Positions 44,140-52,899 of a stretch of DNA of 64,000 nucleotides are shown one piece after another. Numbering within the stretch: the stretch's first letter is position 1; every line of letters begins with the position of its first letter. A model generated the notes under the pieces. The model ran no database searches. It was not told the DNA's origin and was given only the letters and a program-made list of their open reading frames with translations. Origin of the DNA: Candidatus Izimoplasma sp. ZiA1 (lineage in GTDB: Bacteria > Bacillota_I > Bacilli_A > Izemoplasmatales > Izemoplasmataceae); the NCBI GenBank assembly GCA_002285055.1, contig NQYJ01000003.1:1-64000 (forward strand), written 5' to 3'. Position numbers and translations under genes: made by a program.

Positions 44140-44964
44140 ATGAGCGAAGTTGTAAAAAAATACTACAATGATATATCAGTTCACGAACTTAATCGTCTGA
44201 ACAACCATTACTCAATAATTGAGTTTAGAAGTACAATGTATTTGATAGAAAAGTATATGTTAAAAAATACTCATATTTTTGATATTGGAAGTGGTCCTGG
44301 TCGATACAGTATTGAACTATTAAAAAGAGACTATAAAGTTTCTCTTTTAGATATTAGTGATAAATCAATTGATTTAGCAAGAACAACAATAGAAAGTGAG
44401 AACTTGAAAGCTGAAAATTATTATGCGATGAGTGCACTCGAGCTAGACAAATTTGAAGATGATTCATTTGATAATGCTATAATCTTAGGCCCTATGTATC
44501 ATATATTAAATAAAGAAGACAGATTAAAAGTTCTAAAAGATGCTAAAAGGATTGTAAAAAACGAAGGTGTTATTATCATTTCTTATATAAACTCATATGG
44601 AATTATAAGATCAAGTCTCAATGAGTTTCCTGAAGCATATGTAAATGACATATCTTTTAATAATTCAATTAAAGGGAATTGGCAACTAAGTAGTGAAGAG
44701 TCTTTTACTGAGGCTTACTTTACAAAACCGTCTATGGCAAAAATTGAGGTTGAAGAAGCTGGCTTAGAGATAGTTAGCTATGCTGGGGCAGAAGGCTTTT
44801 TATCTGGACTTCAACTTGAGTTAGAAAGATTATACGATTATGAGGATAAAACAATATATAATAATTATATTAGATTTGCTAGTGAAAATTGTGAAATGGA
44901 ACATTATCGAGATACCACTGAACATACGCTATTTGTTTGCAAGGTAAATAAAAAACAATGGTGA
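44140..44964 (+). CDS. Class I SAM-dependent methyltransferase
   Basis: A 274-residue methyltransferase: motif I IFDIGSGPGRYSIELL, motif II acidic end LLDIS, and motif IV/post-I FDNAIILGPMYHI. Small-molecule type; the substrate is unknown. ATG 44140 is chosen since GAGGTG lies 6 bases before it; the GTG at 44131 is part of that site. The stop overlaps the DUF3795 gene by 7 bases. Confidence 0.85.
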   Translation: MSEVVKKYYNDISVHELNRLNNHYSIIEFRSTMYLIEKYMLKNTHIFDIGSGPGRYSIELLKRDYKVSLLDISDKSIDLARTTIESENLKAENYYAMSALELDKFEDDSFDNAIILGPMYHILNKEDRLKVLKDAKRIVKNEGVIIISYINSYGIIRSSLNEFPEAYVNDISFNNSIKGNWQLSSEESFTEAYFTKPSMAKIEVEEAGLEIVSYAGAEGFLSGLQLELERLYDYEDKTIYNNYIRFASENCEMEHYRDTTEHTLFVCKVNKKQW

Positions 44965-45311
44965 AAGATACTAGTAGAATAGTCTTTTGTGGTTTTGATT
45001 GTCATGAATGTTTAGTATATAAAGCAACTATAAAAGGTGATTTAGAGTATAAAGAAGAAGTTAGAAAAAAATACTCATCAGATAACTATTCCTTAAATAT
45101 AGAGGATATAAATTGCACTGGTTGTTATAAGGATAGTGAATTATTATTTAAGTTTTGCACAGATTGTGCAATTAGGATTTGTGGACTTTCTAAAGGCATA
45201 AATAATTGTGGTGAATGTGATATTTATCCATGTTCTAAACTTGATAAAGCATTTGAAATAGATAAAAATAACAAGATAAACTTAGATTACTGTAAATTAA
45301 ATAAAAACTAA
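44958..45311 (+). CDS. DUF3795 cysteine-rich protein
   Basis: A 117-residue protein with about a dozen cysteines in the DUF3795 pattern: FCGFDCHECLVYKA near the start, then CTGCYKDSELLFKFCTDCAIRICG and CGECDIYPCSKL. It probably binds metal or an Fe-S cluster; function is unknown. It overlaps the methyltransferase gene and is likely translated with it. Confidence 0.87.
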   Translation: MVKDTSRIVFCGFDCHECLVYKATIKGDLEYKEEVRKKYSSDNYSLNIEDINCTGCYKDSELLFKFCTDCAIRICGLSKGINNCGECDIYPCSKLDKAFEIDKNNKINLDYCKLNKN

Positions 45312-45335
45312 TACTTTTTTGTATGGAGGTCAAAT

Positions 45336-46649
45336 ATGAATGAATTACTAAATATTAACTACTTAAATTTCTTTTTTGTTTTTGAAGATATACAGTCAAA
45401 TGTATTTTTTGATATTGCATTTTTATTAACAGTAGGAATAATTGGTGGAAAAATAGCTGAAACATTTAAACTACCGAAAGTTACTGGTTATATTTTAATT
45501 GGTATGCTTTTTGGTCCAAATCTATTGAACCTATTTAATGCTGAAGTAATTAAAGATTTGAAAACGTTAAAAATTCTAGGACTTGGATTTATAGGATATA
45601 ATGTAGGACTTGAAGTGAATTTAAAAATGTTAAAGTATAATCGAAACTCAGTTATTATTTTAACGCTTTTTCAAGCGCTAGTAACATTTGTTTTAGTTGG
45701 AGGAGCAATTTTATTGTTTGTTGATGAGTATGCCTGGACATATGCATTAATATTTGGAGCAATAGCAACAGTAACTACACCTGCACCAATTGTGGCATGT
45801 ATTAAAAGTTATCAAACTAAAGGTAGATTAACGGCGTTGTTATGTCCGATAATTGCCCTAGATGATGTGTTTGGTGTAATTCTATTTGCATTGATTTTAC
45901 CAGTATCTATTTTTCTCGCATCAAGTACTGGCGCAATAAACTTTTATGATTTAGTTAGTGCACCTCTACTAGAGATAGGGTTGAGTATTATCGTAGGAAT
46001 AATTATTGGAGTTGTGGTTGTACGTTTCCTCAATTACTTTTATAAGGGTGATAAGATCACAATATTCTTAATAGTTATAATTGGATTACTATTTGGGATT
46101 GGATTTAGCTATATGTTTGAAACTTCGCAAATATTATTACCACTTACAATTGGAGCGATTCTAGCAAATAGACTAGGGGCAGATCTTAGGAACAAAGTAA
46201 AGTTAATTAGTGATTCCTTTATTTTACCAATTCTTTTAGTATTTTTTACACTATCAGGAGCAGAACTAAATATAGCATTACTAGGAACTTTAGAGTTAAT
46301 TGGACTTATTTACATTGTCGTACGTGTGATTGGTAAAATTCTTGGAGCAACAACTGCAGCAGTTGTCTTAAATGAACATGCTTCAGTTAAAAAATACCTT
46401 GGAGCAACACTGATTCCACAAGGTGGTGTTGCAATAGATATGGCTATTTTAGCTGAAATAAGATTTATTCAGCTTGCTAATGAAACAGGTAATAGCGAGT
46501 TTGTTGAAATTGGTTCAACTATTCTTACAGTAATTTTAGGTGCTGTATTAATATATAAAGTTTTTGGAGAGTTAATTGTTAAATGGGCATTTAAGAAAGC
46601 AAATGAAATTACTTATGAAGATCATGAAACTCATAGTCATTTAATTTAA
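45336..46649 (+). CDS. Cation/proton antiporter (CPA2-like)
   Basis: A 437-residue membrane protein with about 12 helices and a His-rich tail (DHETHSHLI). The family core is seen as IGGKIAETFKLPKVTGYILIGMLFGP, the unwound-helix region ATVTTPAPIVACI and IALDDVFGVILFALI (acidic pair). It exchanges Na+ or K+ for protons. GGAGG precedes the ATG. Distinct from the fluoride-controlled antiporter at 33195. Four bases before the next ribosome site, it is co-transcribed with the Ldh-family gene. Confidence 0.88.
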   Translation: MNELLNINYLNFFFVFEDIQSNVFFDIAFLLTVGIIGGKIAETFKLPKVTGYILIGMLFGPNLLNLFNAEVIKDLKTLKILGLGFIGYNVGLEVNLKMLKYNRNSVIILTLFQALVTFVLVGGAILLFVDEYAWTYALIFGAIATVTTPAPIVACIKSYQTKGRLTALLCPIIALDDVFGVILFALILPVSIFLASSTGAINFYDLVSAPLLEIGLSIIVGIIIGVVVVRFLNYFYKGDKITIFLIVIIGLLFGIGFSYMFETSQILLPLTIGAILANRLGADLRNKVKLISDSFILPILLVFFTLSGAELNIALLGTLELIGLIYIVVRVIGKILGATTAAVVLNEHASVKKYLGATLIPQGGVAIDMAILAEIRFIQLANETGNSEFVEIGSTILTVILGAVLIYKVFGELIVKWAFKKANEITYEDHETHSHLI

Positions 46650-46662
46650 GGAGATGAAAGTT

Positions 46663-47769
46663 ATGGACGAAAGAACTAATGTATCATGGAATGAAATTGA
46701 AGAATTTATGGTTAAAGTATTTATGAAAGTGGGACTACCTGAAGAAGATGCTTACACATGCGCTGACATATTAATGGAAAGTGATAGAAGAGGGATAGAA
46801 TCACATGGTGTTAATAGATTTAAACCAATTTATATTGATCGAATAAATCAAGGGATACTAAATCCAGTTACAAAAATTGATGTAATAAGAGAAACTAAAA
46901 CTACAGCTGTTATCGATGGGAATAATGGCATGGGAATGGTTATAAGTAAAAAAGCTATGCAAATGGCAATAGATAAAGCAAAAGAATATGGTATGGGTAT
47001 GGTAGCAGTTAGAAATAGTACTCATTATGGTATTGCTGGTTATTATGCTACTATGGCTTCAAAAGCTGGAATGATTGGTATTACAGGGACAAATGCAAGA
47101 CCTAGTATAGCTCCAACTTTTGGTGTTGAAAATATGTTAGGAACTAATCCTCTTACTTTTGGTTTGCCAACTGATGAGGAGTTCCCTTTTGTTTTAGATT
47201 GTGCAACCTCAATAACACAAAGAGGAAAAATTGAATACTTTGCAAAAATTGGTAAAGATACTCCAAAAGGTATGGTTGTTGGAAGAGACGGATTACCAAA
47301 AACTAATAGTGATGAAATATTAATTGATTTAACACAAGGACGAGCAGCACTTGCTCCGCTTGGGGGTATTGGTGAAGACTTAGCAGGTTATAAAGGTTAT
47401 GGTTATGCTACAGTGGTTGAAGTTCTATCATCAGCATTACAAGCTGGTTCATTTTTAAAATCTTTAAGTGGAATTGATGAATCTGGGAATAAAAAACCTT
47501 ATCCACTGGGTCATTTCTTTATTGCAATTGATACTGAAGCATTCATGGGGCTTGATACATTTAAGAGAATTGCTGGAGACATATTAAGAGAATTAAGAAA
47601 TTCTACATTAGCTCCAGGATCAAAACGAATATACACTGCAGGGGAAAAAGAGTATGATGTTTGGCTACAAAGAAAAGACAGTGGAGTACCTTTAACTAGA
47701 GGCGTAATAAGTGATTTTATTAACGTTAGGGATTCACTCAATGTTGATTTTAAATTCAAATTTGAATAA
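46663..47769 (+). CDS. Ldh-family NAD(P)-dependent 2-hydroxyacid (malate/lactate/ureidoglycolate) dehydrogenase
   Basis: A 368-residue member of the AllD/ComC/YlbC family, unrelated to the classical lactate dehydrogenase. Family markers are DRRGIESHGVNRF, catalytic His in NSTHYGIAGYYA, GMIGITGTNARPSIAP, and GTNPLTFGLP. It oxidises a 2-hydroxyacid such as malate or reduces a ketoacid. ATG 46663 with AAGGAGATG upstream is preferred over 46654, which lies in that site. A terminator follows. Confidence 0.92.
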   Translation: MDERTNVSWNEIEEFMVKVFMKVGLPEEDAYTCADILMESDRRGIESHGVNRFKPIYIDRINQGILNPVTKIDVIRETKTTAVIDGNNGMGMVISKKAMQMAIDKAKEYGMGMVAVRNSTHYGIAGYYATMASKAGMIGITGTNARPSIAPTFGVENMLGTNPLTFGLPTDEEFPFVLDCATSITQRGKIEYFAKIGKDTPKGMVVGRDGLPKTNSDEILIDLTQGRAALAPLGGIGEDLAGYKGYGYATVVEVLSSALQAGSFLKSLSGIDESGNKKPYPLGHFFIAIDTEAFMGLDTFKRIAGDILRELRNSTLAPGSKRIYTAGEKEYDVWLQRKDSGVPLTRGVISDFINVRDSLNVDFKFKFE

Positions 47770-47796
47770 AGACGATTTTTGTCTTTATTTTTTTTG
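47767..47796 (+). terminator. Rho-independent terminator
   Basis: AAAGAC / GTCTTT arms with a 7-base loop and a long T-run. Confidence 0.78.
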
Positions 47797-47855
47797 TATA
47801 TAAAATATGGTATAATCATATTGCAGAATAGGGACTGCGCATGGGAGGTAATATA

Positions 47856-48827
47856 ATGAAAAAATTATTATTAGATTACTACACAAAAAGAGGGTTTTCA
47901 GAAGAGGAGACAAAAAAAGCAATAAAATCATTAGAGGATTTTTTAGTTTACCTACAGTCTTCTAATATAAATGAGGTATCAGAGAGTGATATTGATGATT
48001 ATATAGCATTTTTAGTTTCTAAGAATAAAAACACAATAGATACTTTTTTAGCATTAGCTAGATATTATTATCTAGTTGATAACAAAGATATTTATATTCA
48101 CTTTACTAAATATCTAGGCGGTTTAGGTGTAGTTGAGAATATTAAAGAAAGAATAAATAAGCATACAAATAATTTAGAGGAAATCATCTTTGATAATATT
48201 AATATGCCTATTTTAGGGACAAAACTTGACGAAATATCACGATACACAGAAAAGTTGATTACTAAGATTGAAGACACGCTTACAAAAAAAGAACTAAGAG
48301 TTAGTTTAGCAGGGAATAATCACAATATGCCAATAGAACCGATGTTAAAAGAAAAAGGGATATATGAAAACTCAGAGAGCCTTGATAAATACCTAGAGGA
48401 TTTATATATTAGAAAGATTAAGGAACTTGAGTATCATTATGAAAATAACCTAGTATGGTATGAACAAAAAATAAGTAAACGAGTTTTAGAATATGTCAAA
48501 AGTAATCAAGAAATACTATCAGCAGTAAGAATTGGGGATAAACTTTACACAATGAAAATCCCATATGATATTGAGGCATACTTAGACGCAAAAAATGAAG
48601 ATGAAAAAGCATATTACTTATGTCACTGTCCTTTTGCAAGAGAATCACTAAAAAATGATCAAATAAACATCTCTAAAAACTGGTGCTATTGTAGTGCAGG
48701 GTATGCTAAGTTTCAATTTGATATCATTTTTGAAACAGAGCTACCTGTTAAAGTACTAAAATCAGCACTAAATAAAGATGGCTCATGTAGATTTGAAATT
48801 GATTTAAGCGGAATCAAATATAAGTAA
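47856..48827 (+). CDS. Cysteine-containing protein of unknown function (ATC-hydrolase/DUF6144-like tail)
   Basis: A 323-residue soluble protein. The first 60 residues resemble a SAM-like helical N-terminal domain (FSEEETKKAIKSLEDFLVYL). The C-terminal 90 residues hold YLCHCPFARESL and NWCYCSAGYAKFQFD, then a ferredoxin-like strand pair ending in CRFEIDLSG; this matches a family of Cys-bearing proteins often annotated DUF6144 or ATC-hydrolase-like. The four paired Cys suggest metal or cofactor binding. GGGAGG precedes ATG 47856. Single gene. Confidence 0.7.
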   Translation: MKKLLLDYYTKRGFSEEETKKAIKSLEDFLVYLQSSNINEVSESDIDDYIAFLVSKNKNTIDTFLALARYYYLVDNKDIYIHFTKYLGGLGVVENIKERINKHTNNLEEIIFDNINMPILGTKLDEISRYTEKLITKIEDTLTKKELRVSLAGNNHNMPIEPMLKEKGIYENSESLDKYLEDLYIRKIKELEYHYENNLVWYEQKISKRVLEYVKSNQEILSAVRIGDKLYTMKIPYDIEAYLDAKNEDEKAYYLCHCPFARESLKNDQINISKNWCYCSAGYAKFQFDIIFETELPVKVLKSALNKDGSCRFEIDLSGIKYK

Positions 48828-48856
48828 TTGACATTATAAATAAACTGATGTATTAT
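48828..48856 (+). promoter_or_regulatory. Strong promoter ahead of the 19-codon small gene
   Basis: TTGACA (48828-48833) directly after the upstream stop, 17 bases, then TATTAT (48851-48856). Confidence 0.7.
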
Positions 48857-48884
48857 AAATAAGAAAAGAAAGAGGTGATGTTTT

Positions 48885-48944
48885 ATGAACGTTATTGATA
48901 GAAATGTAGTAAAAGCGAATACAACATCACAATTGAGAAGATAA
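48885..48944 (+). CDS. Predicted 19-residue peptide (small ORF)
   Basis: The frame encodes MNVIDRNVVKANTTSQLRR. AGAGGTGATG is ideally placed ahead of the ATG, a near-consensus promoter lies 30 bases upstream and a terminator 30 bases downstream, so it looks like a complete tiny transcription unit. It has no hydrophobic stretch. It may be a real small protein or a leader peptide whose translation controls the following terminator ahead of rsgA. No homologue is known to me. Confidence 0.5.
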   Translation: MNVIDRNVVKANTTSQLRR

Positions 48945-48972
48945 ATTTCTGAAATTTTTTTAGATAAAATTT

Positions 48973-49000
48973 AAAGCCTTCTAAATTGGAGGCTTTTTTG
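48973..49000 (+). terminator. Terminator after the small ORF
   Basis: AAAGCCT / AGGCTTT arms with extra inner pairs, then six T. It separates the small ORF from rsgA. Confidence 0.8.
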
Positions 49001-49054
49001 TTTGGTTTTGTATTCGTTACTAAAAAAGTAAAATGAATATAAAAGGAGAAAAAA

Positions 49055-50026
49055 ATGAAAGAAATTATTAAAAATGAGTATGAAAAATTTAAAGATTTAA
49101 TGGATTTATATAGAGTAATCACAGTAAACAAAACGAATTATGTTTTAAGTAAAAATAATAAACTGGTCAATGCTACAATTTCTGGAAGATTGAGATATAA
49201 CATAATTAGCATTAGTGATTACCCTGTTGTTGGTGATTATGTTATGATACCAAAAGATAGTGATGATGTTTCTGTAATTGAAAGAATTATTCCAAGATAT
49301 TCAGAACTCTCTAGACTTGGAGTAGGCCAACAAATGAACAAACAAGTATTTGCTGCAAATATTGATTTAGTGTTTATTGTATTATCTATGAATGTTGATT
49401 TCAATCTTACTAAACTAAGAAACTTCATCAATATATCTTATAGTGCAAATGTCGAAACTGTAATAATATTAACAAAAAAGGATTTAGTTACTGATATTGA
49501 TTATTATGTGAATGAAGTTTCAAAAGTTGTTGACTCAAAAGTATTGTGTGTTAATAGTTTTGATGTTGATGATATAAATAGGATAAAAAATATTTGCCTT
49601 GATAAAACATCAATTTTAATAGGCTCTTCTGGTGTTGGAAAGTCTACAATAATAAATAGCTTAATTAACGAGCAACATTTCAAAACAAACACAATAAGAA
49701 CATCGGATGATCAAGGTCGACATACAACTGTGCATCGTGAGTTAATTGAAATTGAGAAAAATAGTTACATAATTGATACACCGGGTATTCGAATAATTAA
49801 TAGTCATATAATTGGGGAAATTGATGAACACTTTGATGATATTTTTGATGCAAGTAAAAAATGTAGTTTTAGAGACTGTTCTCACCAACATGAACCTGGA
49901 TGTAATGTTTTATTTGAAATTGACAATGGAACTATAGAAAAAGATAGATTAGAACAATATTTTAAAGCACTTAAATATAATAGGTTTTTGGAAAAAAGAA
50001 ATAAAAACAAGGAGAAAAAAGCTTAA
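49055..50026 (+). CDS. rsgA: Ribosome small-subunit maturation GTPase RsgA
   Basis: A 323-residue circularly permuted GTPase. OB-fold N-terminal part (about 1-75), G4 LTKKD, then G1 GSSGVGKSTI, G3 DTPG, and the zinc-binding tail CSFRDCSHQHEPGC. It promotes late 30S assembly. AAGGAG precedes the ATG. Transcription of this gene may depend on read-through of the small-ORF terminator or on an unseen promoter nearby. Confidence 0.95.
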   Translation: MKEIIKNEYEKFKDLMDLYRVITVNKTNYVLSKNNKLVNATISGRLRYNIISISDYPVVGDYVMIPKDSDDVSVIERIIPRYSELSRLGVGQQMNKQVFAANIDLVFIVLSMNVDFNLTKLRNFINISYSANVETVIILTKKDLVTDIDYYVNEVSKVVDSKVLCVNSFDVDDINRIKNICLDKTSILIGSSGVGKSTIINSLINEQHFKTNTIRTSDDQGRHTTVHRELIEIEKNSYIIDTPGIRIINSHIIGEIDEHFDDIFDASKKCSFRDCSHQHEPGCNVLFEIDNGTIEKDRLEQYFKALKYNRFLEKRNKNKEKKA

Positions 50027-50047
50027 ATAAGCTTTTTTCTCCTTGTT
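50007..50047 (+). terminator. Long perfect hairpin terminator overlapping the end of rsgA
   Basis: Nineteen-base arms (AACAAGGAGAAAAAAGCTT and its exact complement) with a 3-base loop. The 5' arm encodes the last six codons (NKEKKA) and the stop. The 3' arm supplies the T-run. Confidence 0.85.
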
Positions 50048-50131
50048 AACTACTGGTTGAATTGTGTAAATTATAAATATTTTGTACTATACATAGATTA
50101 TTGATATAATAAGATTTGAGGAGATGATTAT

Positions 50132-51178
50132 ATGGATAACGAATTAATGGGATTGTATTTATCTAAGTTGCGTAAAGAAAGAAAGTTAACACAAAAAGAA
50201 ATTGCTAAATTATGCAGTATATCGCCACAAGCTGTTTCTAAATGGGAAAGAGGAGAGAGTGTGCCGGATATTGAGTCACTTGAAAAAATGAGTATACTAT
50301 ATGATTTATCTATTAACGAAATTATTAATGGTGTGAAAAACAAAATAGAGAAAACATCAAAGAGTAAAAACATACTGAAACTGATAATCTCCATATTAAT
50401 AATTATTACATATATTTTGCCAATGTTTAAAGTCGATGGGACAGTCCTCAGAGGTTTTGAAATAATCTATAAAGGAATTAATGGACCTGTTGTTTTCATA
50501 GCATGGATGATTTTTGCATCTACAATATTCTTGATAGGTACTACAATAATGTTTTTAACTGATTCAATAACTGAGTCAAAAGTATTTAACGATATTTCAA
50601 CAGGGGTATTAATTGGGTTGAGTGCACTTTTATTTTTCGCTAATTATGCCTATGAACTACAATTTATACCTATGGTAATAATTAGTGCTTGTTTTATAGC
50701 TATTGTATTAACAAATTATAGTGATAAAAAGTTGAGACATAACAATGATGAAATAAAGTATTTTAAAGTTTCGCAAGTAAATATTGTAGTAACTGTTATT
50801 ACATTTTATATAACGTTTTTACTTATGTTTGGCACAAGTGTTTCAACAATAACATGGAATAATCAAATTATAGCGGTCAGTATTGAACAAGCTGTTGATT
50901 ACTTGCTTTTTTTCTTATTACTTATGGTATCAATGTGTAGCTATAATTTTATTATTGATAAAGGAATGTTCGTGATCCAGAAAACTAAAATTTACATTGG
51001 AACGTCTATCATTTATCTAGTATTTAGCCTAGAATATTTTGTAAGTAAGTTTTATCTATATCAATTAGGTGATGACTCATTAGCAATAACTTACTCAATA
51101 ATTAACTTATTACTTGGTTTTGTAATAGTTTTCAGTTTTGTAAATATGTATAAAAGAGGTAAAGGAAATGAGTTATAA
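50132..51178 (+). CDS. XRE-type HTH regulator fused to a multi-pass membrane domain
   Basis: A 348-residue protein. Residues about 7-65 form a Cro/CI-type helix-turn-helix (LRKERKLTQKEIAKLCSISP...KWERGESVPDIESL). From residue 87 on there are about seven membrane helices with short loops. It may be a membrane-tethered transcription factor or signal receiver. GAGGAGATG precedes the ATG. Its end overlaps the following Cys-rich gene by 11 bases. Confidence 0.82.
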   Translation: MDNELMGLYLSKLRKERKLTQKEIAKLCSISPQAVSKWERGESVPDIESLEKMSILYDLSINEIINGVKNKIEKTSKSKNILKLIISILIIITYILPMFKVDGTVLRGFEIIYKGINGPVVFIAWMIFASTIFLIGTTIMFLTDSITESKVFNDISTGVLIGLSALLFFANYAYELQFIPMVIISACFIAIVLTNYSDKKLRHNNDEIKYFKVSQVNIVVTVITFYITFLLMFGTSVSTITWNNQIIAVSIEQAVDYLLFFLLLMVSMCSYNFIIDKGMFVIQKTKIYIGTSIIYLVFSLEYFVSKFYLYQLGDDSLAITYSIINLLLGFVIVFSFVNMYKRGKGNEL

Positions 51179-51419
51179 ATTTTATCAAAATAAAGAATGT
51201 GAATATTTCCCATGTCATAAAATGGATATAGAAAAGTTTAATTGTCTTTTTTGCTATTGTCCTTTATATACATTGAAAGAAGAATGTAATGGTAATTTTA
51301 AGTATTTGGATAATGGTATAAAATCATGTATGGAATGTAATATTCCTCATATTAAAGATGTCGGATATGATTTTGTAATGAAAAGAATGGACAAAGTTAT
51401 AAAGAAAGCTTCTAAATAA
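51168..51419 (+). CDS. Cysteine-rich small domain protein
   Basis: An 83-residue protein with nine cysteines, matching the Cys-rich small domain (PF04071): ECEYFPCHKM, FNCLFCYCPLY, EECNGNF and KSCMECNIPH. It probably binds zinc or an Fe-S cluster. In other genomes the domain sits near cobalamin or metal genes. It overlaps the HTH-membrane gene and is probably its partner. GTAAAGGA precedes the ATG. Confidence 0.85.
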   Translation: MSYKFYQNKECEYFPCHKMDIEKFNCLFCYCPLYTLKEECNGNFKYLDNGIKSCMECNIPHIKDVGYDFVMKRMDKVIKKASK

Positions 51420-51510
51420 TATAATAATGAAAACGTACATATTTAGAAAAAGTTTCATTTTCAAACAATATTTTTGCTTAAAGTGGTAAACTCTATTTGA
51501 GGTGGTAGAA

Positions 51511-52107
51511 TTGACAAAATCAATGAGAGTTTTTAGGTTATATGAACAAGTAAAAAATATTAAAAAAGCTGCTAAGGCTTTTATAATCTTAAAAAGAGCA
51601 AGAAAAATAAAGGCTTTTAATAAAAAATTTAAAGAAAGAATTATGCTAGCCGTAACAGAGGTTAATGGATGTGAACTATGTTCTTTTGTGCATACAAAGA
51701 TAGCTTTATCATCAGGAATGACCGAAGAAAACATAGCGAAGATTCTTAATAATGATTCCACTGCAGTTCCTGAAAATGAGGCCGTTGGGGTAATGTTTGG
51801 ACAAAATTATGCATACTCGCATGAACAACAAGATCCACTAATCATAAAAAGGTTAATGGATGTTTACGGATTTGAAACAACTAAAGCAATAGTTGCTAGT
51901 GCTGAAATGATTACAATGACAAATGGTATGGGTATTTCAATGCATTTGTTCTTAAATAGATTGAAGTTTAGAAGAAATAAAAAAAGTAATTTATTTACAG
52001 AGTTGATAAATCCAATTCTAACAATAGTATTATTTCCGATTTTTTTAGTATTCTATAAAATTTCATCTTATATCAAAACTCAAAATAACATATTAGTCAA
52101 TCCTTAG
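51511..52107 (+). CDS. Carboxymuconolactone decarboxylase-family protein (AhpD-like)
   Basis: A 198-residue protein with an AhpD/CMD core containing the redox pair CELCSFVHT (CxxC...H) and the helix AVSVEN-like region TEENIAKIL. The last 35 residues contain a hydrophobic helix (LTIVLFPIFLVFYKI), unusual for the family and suggesting membrane attachment. TTG 51511 is preferred: GAGGTG lies 6 bases upstream, and GTG 51502 is part of that site. A peroxide or thiol role is plausible. Confidence 0.82.
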   Translation: MTKSMRVFRLYEQVKNIKKAAKAFIILKRARKIKAFNKKFKERIMLAVTEVNGCELCSFVHTKIALSSGMTEENIAKILNNDSTAVPENEAVGVMFGQNYAYSHEQQDPLIIKRLMDVYGFETTKAIVASAEMITMTNGMGISMHLFLNRLKFRRNKKSNLFTELINPILTIVLFPIFLVFYKISSYIKTQNNILVNP

Positions 52108-52175
52108 GATTGACTTTTTCATTGACTTTAATCTCATTTCTAGTATAGTTATAGTGTATGAAAGGTAATGATAAT

Positions 52176-52874
52176 ATGAGAATAAATAAGTTTATATCAA
52201 GTTCCGGATACTCTTCAAGAAGAGAAGCAGATAAATTAATAGAAGAAGGTGTAGTTACCTTAAATGGGACGACAGCTGTTTTAGGTGATGTTGTTGAGGA
52301 TGATGATGTTGTAACTGTCAATGGTAACATAATTGAACATAATAATGAGATAGTTTATATCGCACTTAATAAGCCAAGAGGTATAACATCTACTACTGAT
52401 AAAAAAGACAAAACAAACTTAGTTGATTTTATTGGTCATAAAGAGAGAATTTTCCATATTGGTAGATTAGATAAAGACAGTGAAGGTTTGATTCTAATGA
52501 CAAATGATGGAGACATTGTGAATGATATATTGAGAAGTGAGTATGAACATGAAAAAGAATATATTGTAAGAGTTGATAAGTTCATTACAGATAAGTTTAT
52601 TAGACAAATGAGTGAAGGCGTAATGATTAAGGACAAAATGACAAAAGAGTGTTTTGTTGAAAAAATGAGTGAGTATTATTTTAGAATAATATTAACTGAA
52701 GGTATGAATCGCCAAATAAGAAAAATGTGTGATCAATTTAATTACCGAGTGTTTAGTTTAAAAAGAATAAGAGTTATGAATATTACCCTTGATTTGCCTG
52801 TAGGTAAATGGAGAAACTTAACTAATAATGAAATTACCGAACTAAAAAGCAGACTAAAACAAAATCAAAAATAA
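52176..52874 (+). CDS. rluF: RluB/E/F-type rRNA pseudouridine synthase (RluF-like)
   Basis: A 232-residue enzyme: N-terminal S4 RNA-binding domain (MRINKFISSSGYSSRREADK), the RsuA-family catalytic motif GRLDKDSEGLILMTND with nucleophile Asp, and the C-terminal block EGMNRQIRKMCDQFNYRV. The FxxKxxRxMxxLPVGKWR ending is like RluF, which modifies 23S rRNA. Start 52176 has AAAGGT upstream; the ATG at 52158 has none. Terminator follows. Confidence 0.87.
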   Translation: MRINKFISSSGYSSRREADKLIEEGVVTLNGTTAVLGDVVEDDDVVTVNGNIIEHNNEIVYIALNKPRGITSTTDKKDKTNLVDFIGHKERIFHIGRLDKDSEGLILMTNDGDIVNDILRSEYEHEKEYIVRVDKFITDKFIRQMSEGVMIKDKMTKECFVEKMSEYYFRIILTEGMNRQIRKMCDQFNYRVFSLKRIRVMNITLDLPVGKWRNLTNNEITELKSRLKQNQK

Positions 52875-52899
52875 CACTTCATTTGAAGTGTTATTTTTT
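52869..52899. terminator. Bidirectional terminator
   Basis: AATAACACTTCA / TGAAGTGTTATT arms around a two-base loop with T residues on each side, between convergent genes. Confidence 0.9.

Noticed and set aside
51324..51761. Minus-strand 145-codon frame across the Cys-rich and CMD genes
   Set aside because: It spans two genes on the other strand and has no ribosome site or recognisable domain.
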